NCBI RefSeq assembly: GCF_902498195.1
Contig: NZ_CABVIY010000003.1
Location: forward strand, 62,001-126,000
Direction: 5' to 3'
From: Pseudomonas fluorescens
GTDB taxonomy: Bacteria > Pseudomonadota > Gammaproteobacteria > Pseudomonadales > Pseudomonadaceae
Length of the DNA: 64,000 nt
Below the pieces are notes generated by a model. The model saw nothing but the letters and a program-made list of their open reading frames with translations, had not been told where the DNA came from and made no database searches. The position numbers were made by a program, and so were the translations under genes. Below, in pieces: positions 26,736 to 35,959 of this stretch (position 1 is the first letter of the stretch; each line of letters begins with the position of its first letter).

Positions 26736-27979
26736 ATTATGCCGATCGCAATCTTGCCTATTGGCGGCGCAACCTGGCTGTCTGTGTGTTTGGTTCGTTC
26801 ACCACCCTGGTGAGCCTGAGCATGCTGTTGCCGTTCTTGCCGCTCTACGTGCAACAACTGGGCGTCACGGACCAGGCCGATGTCGTGCAGTGGTCGGCCG
26901 TGGCCTTCGGCGCCACGTTTTTCGGCACGGCGATCACCGCGCCGTTGTGGGGCCGGCTGGCGGACCGTTACGGTCGCAAACCCATGCTGATTCGCGCGGC
27001 CATCGGCATGGCAATAGTGATGTCGCTGATCGGGCTGGCACGCAATGTCACCGACCTGGTGCTGCTGCGCCTGGTCGCCGGGCTGATCGGCGGCTACGCC
27101 TCGGCATCGATTGTGATGATCGGCTCCCAGGTGCCACGGGAAAAGGCCGGTTGGGCGCTCGGCGTGCTGTCGACCGGGGCCTTGTCCGGCAATCTGATCG
27201 GGCCGCTGGTGGGCGGATTCCTGCCGCAACTGGTGGGCATTCGCGGCACTTTTTTTGTCGGCGGGGCGATGATTGCGGTGGCGGCGATCACCACCCTGGT
27301 GTTGATTCGCGAGGATTTCGATCGTGGGGTGGACGGCGCGCGGCGCGGTAAAACCGCTCCGGTCGAAGGCGTCAGTGCCCGCTGGCCAATCATCGCCGCG
27401 TTGCTGATGACGGCGATGATGGTGCTGCTGGCCAACATGTCGATCGAGCCGATCATTACCGTCTACATCGGCCACCTGGGCGTGGCTTTCGATGATCAGG
27501 CGAAGATCGCCGGGGTAGTGATGGCCTGTTCGGCGCTGGGCAGTATTTTGACCGCCGCCCGGTTGGGCGCGTTGGCCGACCGTGTCGGCAGTTGGAACGT
27601 GATCATCGGTTGCCTGGTGTTGACCGGCATCGTCATGGTGCCCCAGGCGTTCGTCACGCAGTGGTGGCAACTGGCGGTGCTGCGCGGCCTGATGGGCATG
27701 ACCATCGCCGGCCTGCTGCCGGCCATCGCCAAACTGATCCGCCATTCGGTGGAAGAGCACAGCACCGGAAAAATCCTCGGCTACCTGCAATCGGCGCAGT
27801 TCTCCGGGCAGGTGATCGGGCCGTTGATCGGCGGCCAGATCGGCGCGCATTTCGGCTTGCACCACGTGTTCCTGGTGACGGGCGCGCTGCTGGTGCTGTG
27901 TGCCGGGATCAACGCCTGGGTGAAAAGCCGTTTTTATGCCATGCCCGGCATCGCCGATCGCACTACAGCGCCACGCTAG
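26732..27979 (+). CDS. MFS transporter (DHA1/multidrug-type)
   Basis: 415 residues starting at GTG 26732, which overlaps the preceding stop by four bases. The MFS signature GRLADRYGRKPMLIRA lies after TM2, and a partial repeat GALADRVGSW after TM8. Motif C (GPLVGGFLPQLVGIRGTFFVGG) in TM5 is typical of antiporters, so export is likely. The gene ends 17 bases inside the convergent LysR gene at 27963. Confidence 0.87.
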   Translation: MNYADRNLAYWRRNLAVCVFGSFTTLVSLSMLLPFLPLYVQQLGVTDQADVVQWSAVAFGATFFGTAITAPLWGRLADRYGRKPMLIRAAIGMAIVMSLIGLARNVTDLVLLRLVAGLIGGYASASIVMIGSQVPREKAGWALGVLSTGALSGNLIGPLVGGFLPQLVGIRGTFFVGGAMIAVAAITTLVLIREDFDRGVDGARRGKTAPVEGVSARWPIIAALLMTAMMVLLANMSIEPIITVYIGHLGVAFDDQAKIAGVVMACSALGSILTAARLGALADRVGSWNVIIGCLVLTGIVMVPQAFVTQWWQLAVLRGLMGMTIAGLLPAIAKLIRHSVEEHSTGKILGYLQSAQFSGQVIGPLIGGQIGAHFGLHHVFLVTGALLVLCAGINAWVKSRFYAMPGIADRTTAPR

Positions 27980-28862
27980 CCAGGACCGGGGCAGCGACAG
28001 CGTCCTGGCGCACGCTGTGCAGGAAGGTGGCCAGGGCGCTTGAGTAATAGCCGTCGATGCGCCGCACGAACACGGTTTCCACTTCTGCCATGTGCGCCGG
28101 CAGATCATGAACCGCGACCACCCCGTCGCGGGCCGCGCTGGCGACAACGCCCCTGGGCAACAGCGTAATCCCGACGCCTGCCGACACGCAGGCGATGATG
28201 GCTTCGATCGAGCCGAATTCCAGCGGCTCGGGGGCGACGATGCCGAGGCTGGTCAGCAGGGTGTCGAGGCGTTGGCGATACGAGCAGCCGATGCGGAACA
28301 CCACGGTCTTGAGGTTTTCCACCCCGGCGATGTCTTCCAGGCTGCGAAAGGTCGGTGAGGTGACCAGCACCAGCTCTTCGCGAAACGCCTCTTCGCTGTG
28401 CAGCTCCGGGTGATTGACCGGCCCGGCGACAAACGCGCCTTCGAGCTTACAGTCAATGACGCCCTGGATCAGGCTGCAGGTCGTGCCGGTGCGCACCACC
28501 GGGCGAACCTCGGGATACGCCTTGGCGAACTGGGCGATCAGGCGCGGCAGACGCAGGGCCAGGGTGGTCTCCAGCGTGCCGATTTCCAGCACGCCCTTGG
28601 GATGGCCGTCATCGCGAGCGGCGCTGGTGGCATCGAGCAGCAATTTCGAGAGCCGGGCGGCGAAGGGCAGGATGCGCCGGCCCGCGGGCGTCACCTGCAC
28701 ACCCTTGGCGCTGCGTTGAAACAGCGCCACGCCCAGCTCGTCTTCCAATGAGCGAATCCGCGCCGACACGTTCGACTGCACGGTGTTCAGCTCGCTGGCG
28801 GCCTTGTTCATGCTGCCGTGGCGCGCGACGGCATCCACCACCTTGAGGTCTGCTACATCCAT
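27963..28862 (-). CDS. LysR-family regulator
   Basis: 299 residues from the ATG at 28862, which has AGGTGAG six bases before it. HTH: LKVVDAVARHGSMNKAASELNTVQSNVSARIRSLE. Effector domain: GVLEIGTLETTLALRLPRLIAQF. It closely resembles the LysR encoded at 32792-33679 (TVQSNV, ETT-A-RLP, GTTC/GTTVELI), and both leaders share ATCTCTAAAAG. It diverges from the DUF485-symporter operon at 29125, with an operator-like motif in between; that operon is the probable target. Confidence 0.9.
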   Translation of the reverse strand: MDVADLKVVDAVARHGSMNKAASELNTVQSNVSARIRSLEDELGVALFQRSAKGVQVTPAGRRILPFAARLSKLLLDATSAARDDGHPKGVLEIGTLETTLALRLPRLIAQFAKAYPEVRPVVRTGTTCSLIQGVIDCKLEGAFVAGPVNHPELHSEEAFREELVLVTSPTFRSLEDIAGVENLKTVVFRIGCSYRQRLDTLLTSLGIVAPEPLEFGSIEAIIACVSAGVGITLLPRGVVASAARDGVVAVHDLPAHMAEVETVFVRRIDGYYSSALATFLHSVRQDAVAAPVLASVAL

Positions 28863-28994
28863 CGCACTCACCTATCTCTAAAAGGAATAACTCAGGCTGT
28901 ATCTGAAGCCTGATTGAGATTAGGGGCGCAGGGCCTGGAAGGCAAGCGGGAAGGGCGTGCAGATTCACCAAAAACGATCAACGGAATCACAAAT

Positions 28995-29010
28995 GATCAT
29001 TTTACATGAT
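28995..29010. promoter_or_regulatory. Operator-like motif shared with the second LysR locus
   Basis: GATCATTTTACATGAT, containing ATCAT-N5-ATGAT dyad, between the LysR gene and the DUF485 gene. The 15-mer ATCATTTTACATGAT recurs exactly at 34655-34669 and the half GATCAYTTTAC recurs at 33725 and 33754. Confidence 0.65.
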
Positions 29011-29124
29011 CATGAGCCGGGCATAGGTTGAAGGGGCACAGATACCGCAGCCAGTGGCGGATCGAGTCTTCGAATCTGAGGCTGTGGAACAACAATAACG
29101 TCACCACTGCTACACGGAGTCAAC

Positions 29125-29439
29125 GTGAACCATGCAACCGAATCAGCCAGAATTCGCAACCACCCCCGTTACAAGGAACTGGTCTCGCGGCAACGAAGAT
29201 TCGTCGCCGGCCTTACCGCCGCCACCCTTGTCCCGTACTTCACGTTCATCCTCGTCGCCGCCTTCGCCCCCCACCTGCTAGCGACGAAGCTTTCCGCCAC
29301 CAGCATCATCAACATCGGCTGGCCCCTGGGCCTGGTGTTTATCGTCGGTGCCTGGTTGTTCACCGGGCTCTACATCCTGCGGGCCAACGGTGAGTTCGAT
29401 GCACTGACCGCGCAAATCCGCGAGGGGGCGATCGTATGA
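29125..29439 (+). CDS. DUF485 small membrane subunit
   Basis: 104 residues starting at GTG with GGAG upstream. Two transmembrane helices ([22 protein letters not shown] and [21 protein letters not shown]) after a basic N-terminus with [14 protein letters not shown], the DUF485 signature. Such YjcH-like proteins are always next to ActP-type symporters and are thought to be accessory subunits. The stop overlaps the symporter start (ATGA). Confidence 0.9.
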   Translation: MNHATESARIRNHPRYKELVSRQRRFVAGLTAATLVPYFTFILVAAFAPHLLATKLSATSIINIGWPLGLVFIVGAWLFTGLYILRANGEFDALTAQIREGAIV

Positions 29440-31109
29440 AACACGTGCTGCGAAACCTCATCCTGCCGATCCTGCTGAGCACATTGGCGGCGCGCGCCAT
29501 GGCCGGCGACGTCCTGCAAAACGTCGAAAAACAACCGGTGAACATCACCGCGATCAGTATGTTCCTGGTCTTCGTCGTGACGACCCTGGGCATCACCTAC
29601 TGGGCCGCCTCCAAGACCAAATCCATGGACGATTTCTACAATGCCGGCGGCGGCATCACCGGCTTCCAGAACGGCCTGGCGCTGGCCGGCGACTACATGT
29701 CGGCGGCGGCGTTGCTGGGCGTCACCAGCATGATCTTCTTCAACGGCTTTGACGGCGTGCTGTACTCGATCAGTTTCTTTGTCGCCTGGCCGTTGCTGTT
29801 GTTCCTGTTCGCCGAGCGCATTCGCAACCTGGGGCGCATTACCATCTCGGACATCGCGTCTTTCCGACTCGATCAAAACCGTATCCGCACCATGACCGCC
29901 TTCGGCTCGCTGACGGTGGTGTGCTTTTATCTGGTAGTGCAGATGGTCGGCGCGGGGCAGTTGATCCAGCTGTTGTTCGGTCTGCCTTACAACTACGCGG
30001 TGGTCGCCGTCGGCCTGTTGATGGCGGTCTACGTCACCTTCGGCGGCATGGTCGCCACCACCTGGGTGCAAATCATCAAGGCCGGGTTGCTGTTGTTGGG
30101 CGGCACGTTGCTGGCGTTCCTGGCGCTGAGCAAGTTCGGTTTTTCCTTCGATCTCTTGTTCGAAAAAGCCGTGGCCGCGCACCACGATGGCGAGCGGATT
30201 CTGCTGCCGAGCAAACTGGTGGCCGATCCGCTGTCGTTGATCTCCTTGTCACTGGGCCTGGTGTTCGGCACGGCGGGATTGCCGCACATCCTGATGCGCT
30301 TCTTCACCGTGCCGGATGCCAGGCAGGCGCGCAAATCAGTGTTCGTCGCCACCGGCTTCATCGGCTTCTTCTACCTGATCGTCGCCGTGCTGGGGCTGGC
30401 CGCCATCGTGATCGTCGGGCAGGACCCGGCCTTCTACGAAAACGGCAACCTGGCCGGCAAGCTGATCGGCGGCGGCAACATGCCGGTGATGCACCTGGCC
30501 AAGGCCGTGGGCGGCGATTTGCTGCTGGGCTTCATCTCGGCGGTGGCGTTCGCGACGATTCTGGCGGTGGTGTCCGGGCTGACGATGGCCGGCACCTCGG
30601 CGATTTCCCATGACCTGTATGTGATGGTGGTCAAGAAGGGCAAGGCCGATGCCAAAGACGAGCGCCGTGTGTCGCGGATCGCTTCGGTCGGGATCGGCAT
30701 CGTTGCCGTGGTGCTGGGGATTTTGTTCAAGGATCAGAACATCGCCTTTCTGGTGGCGCTGACCTTCGGCGTGGCGGCCTCGGTCAACTTCCCGATCCTC
30801 GTGCTCTCGATGTACTGGAAGGGGTTGACCACTCGCGGTGCATTGATCGGCGGTGTCGCCGGGCTGGTCAGCGCGGTCGGCCTGGTGATTCTCTCGCCGG
30901 CGGTCTGGGTCAAGGTGCTGGGCAACGCCGACGCGATTTTCCCCTACGACTACCCGGCGATCATCTCGATGAACGTGGCGTTCTTCTTCACCTGGCTGGG
31001 CTCGGTCACCGACCGCAGCCATGGGGCAGGGCTTGAGCGCGAGCGTTTCGACGACCAGTTAATCCGTGCCCAGACCGGGCTTGGGGCCTCGCAAGCGGTC
31101 AATCACTGA
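29436..31109 (+). CDS. ActP-type solute:cation symporter (SSS family)
   Basis: 557 residues with a signal-like N-terminal helix and about thirteen TM segments. SSS motifs: [31 protein letters not shown] and GYTDAxxxVGG-like text around [21 protein letters not shown]. ActP carries acetate or other short monocarboxylates with Na+ or H+. The downstream cytochrome b561 and nitronate monooxygenase genes suggest a substrate other than plain acetate, perhaps a nitro-carboxylate (inference). Confidence 0.9.
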   Translation: MKHVLRNLILPILLSTLAARAMAGDVLQNVEKQPVNITAISMFLVFVVTTLGITYWAASKTKSMDDFYNAGGGITGFQNGLALAGDYMSAAALLGVTSMIFFNGFDGVLYSISFFVAWPLLLFLFAERIRNLGRITISDIASFRLDQNRIRTMTAFGSLTVVCFYLVVQMVGAGQLIQLLFGLPYNYAVVAVGLLMAVYVTFGGMVATTWVQIIKAGLLLLGGTLLAFLALSKFGFSFDLLFEKAVAAHHDGERILLPSKLVADPLSLISLSLGLVFGTAGLPHILMRFFTVPDARQARKSVFVATGFIGFFYLIVAVLGLAAIVIVGQDPAFYENGNLAGKLIGGGNMPVMHLAKAVGGDLLLGFISAVAFATILAVVSGLTMAGTSAISHDLYVMVVKKGKADAKDERRVSRIASVGIGIVAVVLGILFKDQNIAFLVALTFGVAASVNFPILVLSMYWKGLTTRGALIGGVAGLVSAVGLVILSPAVWVKVLGNADAIFPYDYPAIISMNVAFFFTWLGSVTDRSHGAGLERERFDDQLIRAQTGLGASQAVNH

Positions 31110-31147
31110 ACCCCACTATTTTGCGAACGCTGCAAAAGGAGTCAGCC

Positions 31148-31702
31148 ATGCAATTACGCGACAATGGCCTGAGATTTTCACCGATCACCGTTGCCCTGCA
31201 CTGGATCGTGGCGTTTTCCCTGCTGGGCATTTTCATCCTGCAAGTGATGAGCGATTACGTGTCCGGCGAGGCCGTTCAACAGGAACTCGGCAGGGTGCAA
31301 AACCTGCTGGGCCTGCTGCTGTTCCTGGTCTCGACCTACCGTTTCTGGGCGCGGATCACGTCCTATCATCCGTTGCCGGTGGGCACGCCCAACCCCATCG
31401 AAGTGATCATCAGCCGCTCGGTGGCGGTGTCGCTGGCCCTGGCGATGGTGCTGCTGCCCATCGCCGTCTGGGCTTCACGGGCGGCGGCCGGGCAGGCGCT
31501 GGAACTGCCCGGCGGCCTGGCGATACCGACCCTGCTGCCGGCCAACCAAACGTTGAAGCAGGTGGTCGATGTGCTGTTCAACATCGGTGCCTCGGCATTC
31601 CTCGCCGGCCTGGCGCTGCACATCTTCGGCGCGGTCAAGAATCACTTTCTCCTGAAGAACAACACGCTCAAGCGGATGCTTGGCAAACATGTGGAGCTGT
31701 GA
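31148..31702 (+). CDS. Cytochrome b561
   Basis: 184 residues, AAAGGAG before the ATG. Four TM helices typical of the CybB-type di-heme cytochrome b561 with His ligands in VALHWIVAFSL and the late LHIFGAVKNHF. These proteins shuttle electrons from ubiquinol or superoxide across the inner membrane. Three bases separate it from the next gene, and it follows the symporter by 38 bases, so it is part of the operon. Confidence 0.88.
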   Translation: MQLRDNGLRFSPITVALHWIVAFSLLGIFILQVMSDYVSGEAVQQELGRVQNLLGLLLFLVSTYRFWARITSYHPLPVGTPNPIEVIISRSVAVSLALAMVLLPIAVWASRAAAGQALELPGGLAIPTLLPANQTLKQVVDVLFNIGASAFLAGLALHIFGAVKNHFLLKNNTLKRMLGKHVEL

Positions 31703-31705
31703 GTC

Positions 31706-32674
31706 ATGCACGAATTCGATTTTGCGGGTAACGACATCACCCGGCTCTGCGGCGTGAAATACCCGGTTTTTCTCGGCGGCATGGCCGCGATTTCCGGGCC
31801 GCAACTGGTCGCGGCGGTGGCCAATGCCGGGGGCATGGGCGTCATGGGCGGCCTGCGCCTGCCGCCCCTGGCGTTGCGCCGCTGGATCCAGGAAACCCGC
31901 GCGCTCACCGACAAGCCCTTTGGCGTGAACCTGGTGCCGCAGTTCGGCGGCCCGGATGTGTTCGAAGCGCAGTTCCAGGTGATCCTCAAGGAAAAGCCCA
32001 AACTGCTGTCGCTGTTTTATGCCGAGCAATATGCCGCCGACATGATCCCCCGGGCGAAGGATGCGGGGCTGGTGGTGATGGTGCAGGCGGGGTCGGTGGA
32101 GCTGGCCAACATCGCCATCGCCCAGGGCGCGGACATCATCATCGCTCAGGGCAGTGAAAGCGGCGGGCACCTCAATCGCGGCACCATCGGCATCATGCCG
32201 TTGCTGACCTCGATCCTGGGCGTGGCCGAAGGTCGGCCGGTGTTGGCGGCGGGGGGGATCGTTCACGGTGACGATGTGCGGGCGCTGATGTCCCTGGGCG
32301 CCTCCGGGGTGGTGGTGGGCACGGCGTTCATTGCCACCGAGGAGTCGAACGCGCACCCGCTGTACAAACAGAAGATCGTCGAGGCGAGCACCGATGACAC
32401 CGAATACCGCACCGGCTATTCGTTCGGCTGGACCTACGGCACACCGCACCGGGTGATCCCTAACCGCGACAAATGGAACCTGCTGCGCTTCATGGGTGGC
32501 GGTGCGCGAGCGATCGACAAGCCGCGACTGGCCAAGAAACTGTCGCTGTATGCGGGGCAGGGGGTGGGCAAGATCCACAGTGTGGTGCCGGCGGCGGAGC
32601 GGGTGGCGGAGCTTGTTCGTGGGCTGGATCAAGTGCCTGTGATCTTGAATGAGCCAATCAGAATGCTCGGCTGA
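31706..32674 (+). CDS. Nitronate monooxygenase-family flavoprotein
   Basis: 322 residues. FMN-binding barrel of the 2-nitropropane dioxygenase group: YPVFLGGMAAISGPQLVAAVANAGGMG at the start, QGSESGGHLNRG (the GxExGGH motif with the proposed catalytic His), and PVLAAGGIVHGDDVRALMSLGASGVVVGTAFI. The reaction is oxidation of alkyl nitronates, in particular propionate-3-nitronate, with O2; related enzymes are enoyl reductases, so identity is not certain. It ends the operon that starts at 29125. Confidence 0.85.
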   Translation: MHEFDFAGNDITRLCGVKYPVFLGGMAAISGPQLVAAVANAGGMGVMGGLRLPPLALRRWIQETRALTDKPFGVNLVPQFGGPDVFEAQFQVILKEKPKLLSLFYAEQYAADMIPRAKDAGLVVMVQAGSVELANIAIAQGADIIIAQGSESGGHLNRGTIGIMPLLTSILGVAEGRPVLAAGGIVHGDDVRALMSLGASGVVVGTAFIATEESNAHPLYKQKIVEASTDDTEYRTGYSFGWTYGTPHRVIPNRDKWNLLRFMGGGARAIDKPRLAKKLSLYAGQGVGKIHSVVPAAERVAELVRGLDQVPVILNEPIRMLG

Positions 32675-32681
32675 CTCAATC

Positions 32682-32778
32682 CCCTGTAGGAGCGAGCTTG
32701 CTCGCGAAGGCGTCAGGTCAGCTGACATCAACGATGGCTGACACACCGCCTTCGCGAGCAAGCCCGCTCCCACAGGGG
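32682..32778. repeat. REP doublet
   Basis: Arms CCTGTAGGAGCGAGCTTGCT... and the opposite CGCGAGCAAGCCCGCTCCCA, between two genes that converge. Pseudomonas REP family 1. Confidence 0.88.
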
Positions 32779-32791
32779 GTGTTGGTATTTT

Positions 32792-33679
32792 TCAGACGGT
32801 GGCCGGCCGTGCATTCTGCTGCTGCGCCATCCCAATGAACGCGCTCATCGCCGAGGTGATCATCGAGTCGTTGCGGCGGATGAACACCGTGGAAACGTGG
32901 GCGAATTGCGGGGGCAGGGTGTGCCAGCGGATCGCGTGGCGCACGCTGCAATTCTCGGCGATGGCCTTGGGCAGCAAGGTCACGCCCATGCCCGCCGCGA
33001 CGCAGGACAGGATGCCGTCGAGCGTGCCCAGTTCCATGATCTGGTTGGGCACCAGTCCCACCTGATAGAACCAGTTTTCCAGGGTCGAGCGATAGAAGCA
33101 GCCTGTGCGGAACACCAGCACCGTTTGCTGGGGCATCTTGTCCATCAGCGCCGGCAGGGAGTCGAACTGGCTGCTGCTGACCAGCACCAGCTCCTCGCTA
33201 AACACTTCTTCCTGGGTCAAGGCCGAATTCTGGTGGAACCCGCCGACAAAGGCGCCGTCGAGCCGATGGGCTTCTATTGCCTTGATCAGTTCGACCGTGG
33301 TGCCGGTCAGCAACGACAACTGCACTTGGGGGTATTGCTCGCGGTATTTGGTCAGCACCTGGGGCAAGCGGATCGCGGCGGTGGTTTCCATCGAGCCCAG
33401 GCGCAAAAGTCCGGTCGGGCTGCCGGTGTCCATCAAGGCACTGCGGCTCTCGTCGGTCAGTTGCAGGATGCGCCGCGCATAGCCGAGGAAGGTCTCGCCC
33501 GCCGACGTCAGCACCACCCCGGATTTCTTGCGGATGAACAGCTCGCGATTGAGCTCGGCTTCCAGCTCCTTCACACGCATGGTCACGTTGGATTGCACCG
33601 TATTCACCTGCAACGCCGCGGCGGTGAAGCTGCCCAGCTCGGCCACGGCGCAGAAAATCTTCAGTTGGCGCATTTCCAT
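32792..33679 (-). CDS. LysR-family regulator, paralogue of the gene at 27963
   Basis: 295 residues from the ATG at 33679; an ATG four codons earlier (33691) is also possible. HTH: MRQLKIFCAVAELGSFTAAALQVNTVQSNVTMRVKELE. Effector domain starts GLLRLGSMETTAAIRLPQVL. The strong match to the LysR at 27963-28862 in both domains, and the shared ATCTCTAAAAG leader, suggest duplication. It is divergent from the MOSC gene; copies of GATCAYTTTAC lie in the gap and before the second nitronate monooxygenase. Confidence 0.9.
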   Translation of the reverse strand: MEMRQLKIFCAVAELGSFTAAALQVNTVQSNVTMRVKELEAELNRELFIRKKSGVVLTSAGETFLGYARRILQLTDESRSALMDTGSPTGLLRLGSMETTAAIRLPQVLTKYREQYPQVQLSLLTGTTVELIKAIEAHRLDGAFVGGFHQNSALTQEEVFSEELVLVSSSQFDSLPALMDKMPQQTVLVFRTGCFYRSTLENWFYQVGLVPNQIMELGTLDGILSCVAAGMGVTLLPKAIAENCSVRHAIRWHTLPPQFAHVSTVFIRRNDSMITSAMSAFIGMAQQQNARPATV

Positions 33680-33700
33680 GATCGTCACCATCCATCTCTA

Positions 33701-33764
33701 AAAGTGATTATGGACATATTTAACGATCACTTTACGGCTGCCGACAGCCGTAAGTAAAGTGATC
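33701..33764. promoter_or_regulatory. Operator-like repeats between LysR and MOSC genes
   Basis: GATCACTTTAC at 33725-33735 and its complement GTAAAGTGATC at 33754-33764, plus a partial copy AAAGTGAT at 33701. These inverted and direct copies match the motif at 28995 and 34654. Confidence 0.6.
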
Positions 33765-33793
33765 AAAACCGGGTAGCGAGCGTAAGTCGACCA

Positions 33794-34471
33794 ATGACTC
33801 TGATGACGAAAATTGACCACGTGTTTGCCGGTGGCCTGGGGGTGTTGCAGCCCGAAGGACAGCGCACGGGCATCTTCAAGCAACGGCATGCAGGTCCGGT
33901 CCGCGTCGAGCGGCAGGGCATTGTCGGTGACCAGCATGGCGACACCCGTGTGCACGGCGGTCCGGAAAAGGCGGTGCACCAGTACGCCGCGCAGAATTAC
34001 GGGCGCCTGGCGCACGCCTTCGCCGACAGTGCCGCGCAACTGGTGCCGGGCAGCCTGGGGGAGAATATTTCGGCGCTCGGCCTCTGTGAATGCAACGTGC
34101 ACATTGGTGACGTGTTCCAGGTCGGCAGCGCCGTGTTGCAGGTGTCCCAGCCGCGCAGCCCGTGCTGGAAGATCAATCACCGCTTTGATGCCGAACACAT
34201 GTCGATGTTCGTCGCCCGGGAGCGCATCACCGGTTGGTACTACCGGGTCCTGCAACCGGGTTTTGTGCAAGCGGGTGACGTGATTGAGCTGCTGGAGCGG
34301 CATAGCGAACGATTTTCCATCGACCGGTTCTGGCAGGTTCAGCTGGCGCACCGGCCGTTGATCGATGACTTGTTGGCGCTGGCGGCGGTGGCCGGATTGG
34401 CGCCAGACTGGCAGCGGCGCTTGTCCGAGCGGGCGAGGTATTTGCTTAAGCGTGTTGAGGGCGGCCTCTGA
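33794..34471 (+). CDS. MOSC-domain protein, YiiM-like
   Basis: 225 residues. The MOSC core has GIVGDQHGDTRVHGGPEKAVHQYAAQNY and GENIS, with the conserved Cys in QPRSPCWKINHRF that holds the molybdenum cofactor sulfur in the family. E. coli YiiM reduces N-hydroxylated bases such as 6-hydroxylaminopurine. Its place between a LysR and a nitronate monooxygenase fits handling of nitro or hydroxylamino compounds (inference). No strong ribosome site; an ATG at 33803 is an alternative start. Confidence 0.88.
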   Translation: MTLMTKIDHVFAGGLGVLQPEGQRTGIFKQRHAGPVRVERQGIVGDQHGDTRVHGGPEKAVHQYAAQNYGRLAHAFADSAAQLVPGSLGENISALGLCECNVHIGDVFQVGSAVLQVSQPRSPCWKINHRFDAEHMSMFVARERITGWYYRVLQPGFVQAGDVIELLERHSERFSIDRFWQVQLAHRPLIDDLLALAAVAGLAPDWQRRLSERARYLLKRVEGGL

Positions 34472-34495
34472 GTTTGCAGCTGTACCCTGACCCAA

Positions 34496-34597
34496 CTGTA
34501 GGAGCGAGCCCGCTCGCGAAAAACGCCCGGACACCGTGTTTATTCAGACGGCCGGCGTTATCGTTGATGTCCATCGCGAGCAAGCTCGCTCCTACAG
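34496..34597. repeat. REP doublet
   Basis: Arms CTGTAGGAGCGAGCCCGCTC and GAGCAAGCTCGCTCCTACAG, between the MOSC and second nitronate monooxygenase genes. Confidence 0.88.
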
Positions 34598-34653
34598 AGG
34601 GTCTCCACTCCGGCCTCTTTGATTCATTATTAATGATTCATTAGATCAATAAT

Positions 34654-34669
34654 CATCATTTTACATGAT
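34654..34669. promoter_or_regulatory. Operator-like motif before the second nitronate monooxygenase
   Basis: CATCATTTTACATGAT in an AT-rich stretch (34621-34671); 15 bases are identical to 28996-29010. It lies about 115 bases before the start at 34785 in the plus orientation. Confidence 0.65.
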
Positions 34670-34784
34670 TAAGTCCCTGCCTTACGCTGGGTCTGCCGGT
34701 CGCACCCACCCTCCACCGGGGCCGGGCAGCCTTTCTGACTGGAGAGCCTAGGTTTTCCTTCATTCCTCACGTTCAGGTGTCGCC

Positions 34785-35834
34785 ATGTCCAATCCTCTGT
34801 TGTCCCTGCTGAACATTGCACTGCCGATCATTCAGTCACCGATGGTTGGCGTCTCCACGCCAAAGCTGGCGGTAGCGGTGTCCAACGCCGGCGGGCTCGG
34901 TTCCATCGGTATCGGCGCGAGCAACGTCGAGCAGGCGCGGGCCATGCTGCGCGAGACGGCGGCGCTGACGGACAAGCCCTTCAACGTCAATGTGTTCTGC
35001 CACGCGCCAGCAGTGCAGGACAGCGTGCGCGAGTCGCAGTGGCTGGATTTTCTCGCGACGTTTTTTGCCGAATTCGACGCTGCCGCGCCCACTTCGCTGC
35101 GTGAGATCTACACCTCGTTCGTCGAAGACGCCGGCATGCTGCAAATGCTGGTCGAAGAGAAACCCGCCGTCGTCAGTTTCCATTTCGGCCTGCCGCCGCA
35201 ATCGGCCATCGATGCGCTCAAGGACGCCGGCATTGTCCTGCTGTGTTCGGTGACGAATCTGGCTGAAGCGCAGCAGGCAGAGCGTGCCGGTGTGCATGCC
35301 CTGGTGGCGCAAGGTTATGAAGCCGGGGGCCATCGCGGGGTGTTCGATGCGCGGCAGGACAGCGAGATGGGCACTTTCGCCCTGGTGCGGGTGCTGAGCG
35401 AGGCATGCCGGCTGCCGGTCATCGCGGCGGGCGGCATCATGGACGGCGCGGGCATCAAGGCGGTCATGCAGTTGGGCGCCAGTGCCGCGCAACTGGGTAC
35501 GGCATTTATCCTCTGCCCGGAGTCCTCGGCCAGCGTCGCCTACCGTGACGCCCTGAAAGGCCCGCGTGCCCACCAGACCCGGGTCACCAGCGTGATTTCC
35601 GGTCGTCCCGCCCGAGGCATGGTCAACCGTAACTTCACCAGCCTGGAGGCCAATGCCCCGGCGCTGCCGGATTACCCCATCGCCTACGACGCCAACAAGG
35701 CGCTCAACGCCGCCGCAGCCGCCAAGGCCAACAGCGACTTCGCCGTGCAGTGGGCCGGGCAGGGCGCGCCACTGGCCCGGGAAATGCCGGCGGCGGCACT
35801 GGTGAAATTGCTCGCCGCCGAAATGAACGCCTGA
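34785..35834 (+). CDS. Nitronate monooxygenase, class I
   Basis: 349 residues. FMN barrel with [27 protein letters not shown] at the N-terminus, [15 protein letters not shown] (catalytic His in GGHRG) and [32 protein letters not shown]. This is closer to canonical class I nitronate monooxygenases than the enzyme at 31706. Reaction: oxidation of propionate-3-nitronate or alkyl nitronates to the carbonyl compound with release of nitrite/nitrate. A LysR-type operator shared with the other locus lies upstream. Confidence 0.9.
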   Translation: MSNPLLSLLNIALPIIQSPMVGVSTPKLAVAVSNAGGLGSIGIGASNVEQARAMLRETAALTDKPFNVNVFCHAPAVQDSVRESQWLDFLATFFAEFDAAAPTSLREIYTSFVEDAGMLQMLVEEKPAVVSFHFGLPPQSAIDALKDAGIVLLCSVTNLAEAQQAERAGVHALVAQGYEAGGHRGVFDARQDSEMGTFALVRVLSEACRLPVIAAGGIMDGAGIKAVMQLGASAAQLGTAFILCPESSASVAYRDALKGPRAHQTRVTSVISGRPARGMVNRNFTSLEANAPALPDYPIAYDANKALNAAAAAKANSDFAVQWAGQGAPLAREMPAAALVKLLAAEMNA

Positions 35835-35844
35835 CACCTTTCCC

Positions 35845-35947
35845 CTGTAGGAGCGAGCCTGCTCGCGATGGTGGTCAACGATAACGCGTGCCGTCCGAGG
35901 GCACGCGGTGTCCTTGATACCCTCGCGAGCAAGCTCGCTCCTACGGG
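35845..35947. repeat. REP doublet
   Basis: Arms CTGTAGGAGCGAGCCTGCTC and GAGCAAGCTCGCTCCTACGG, between two converging genes. Confidence 0.86.
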
Positions 35948-35959
35948 GGCAATGGGGTC

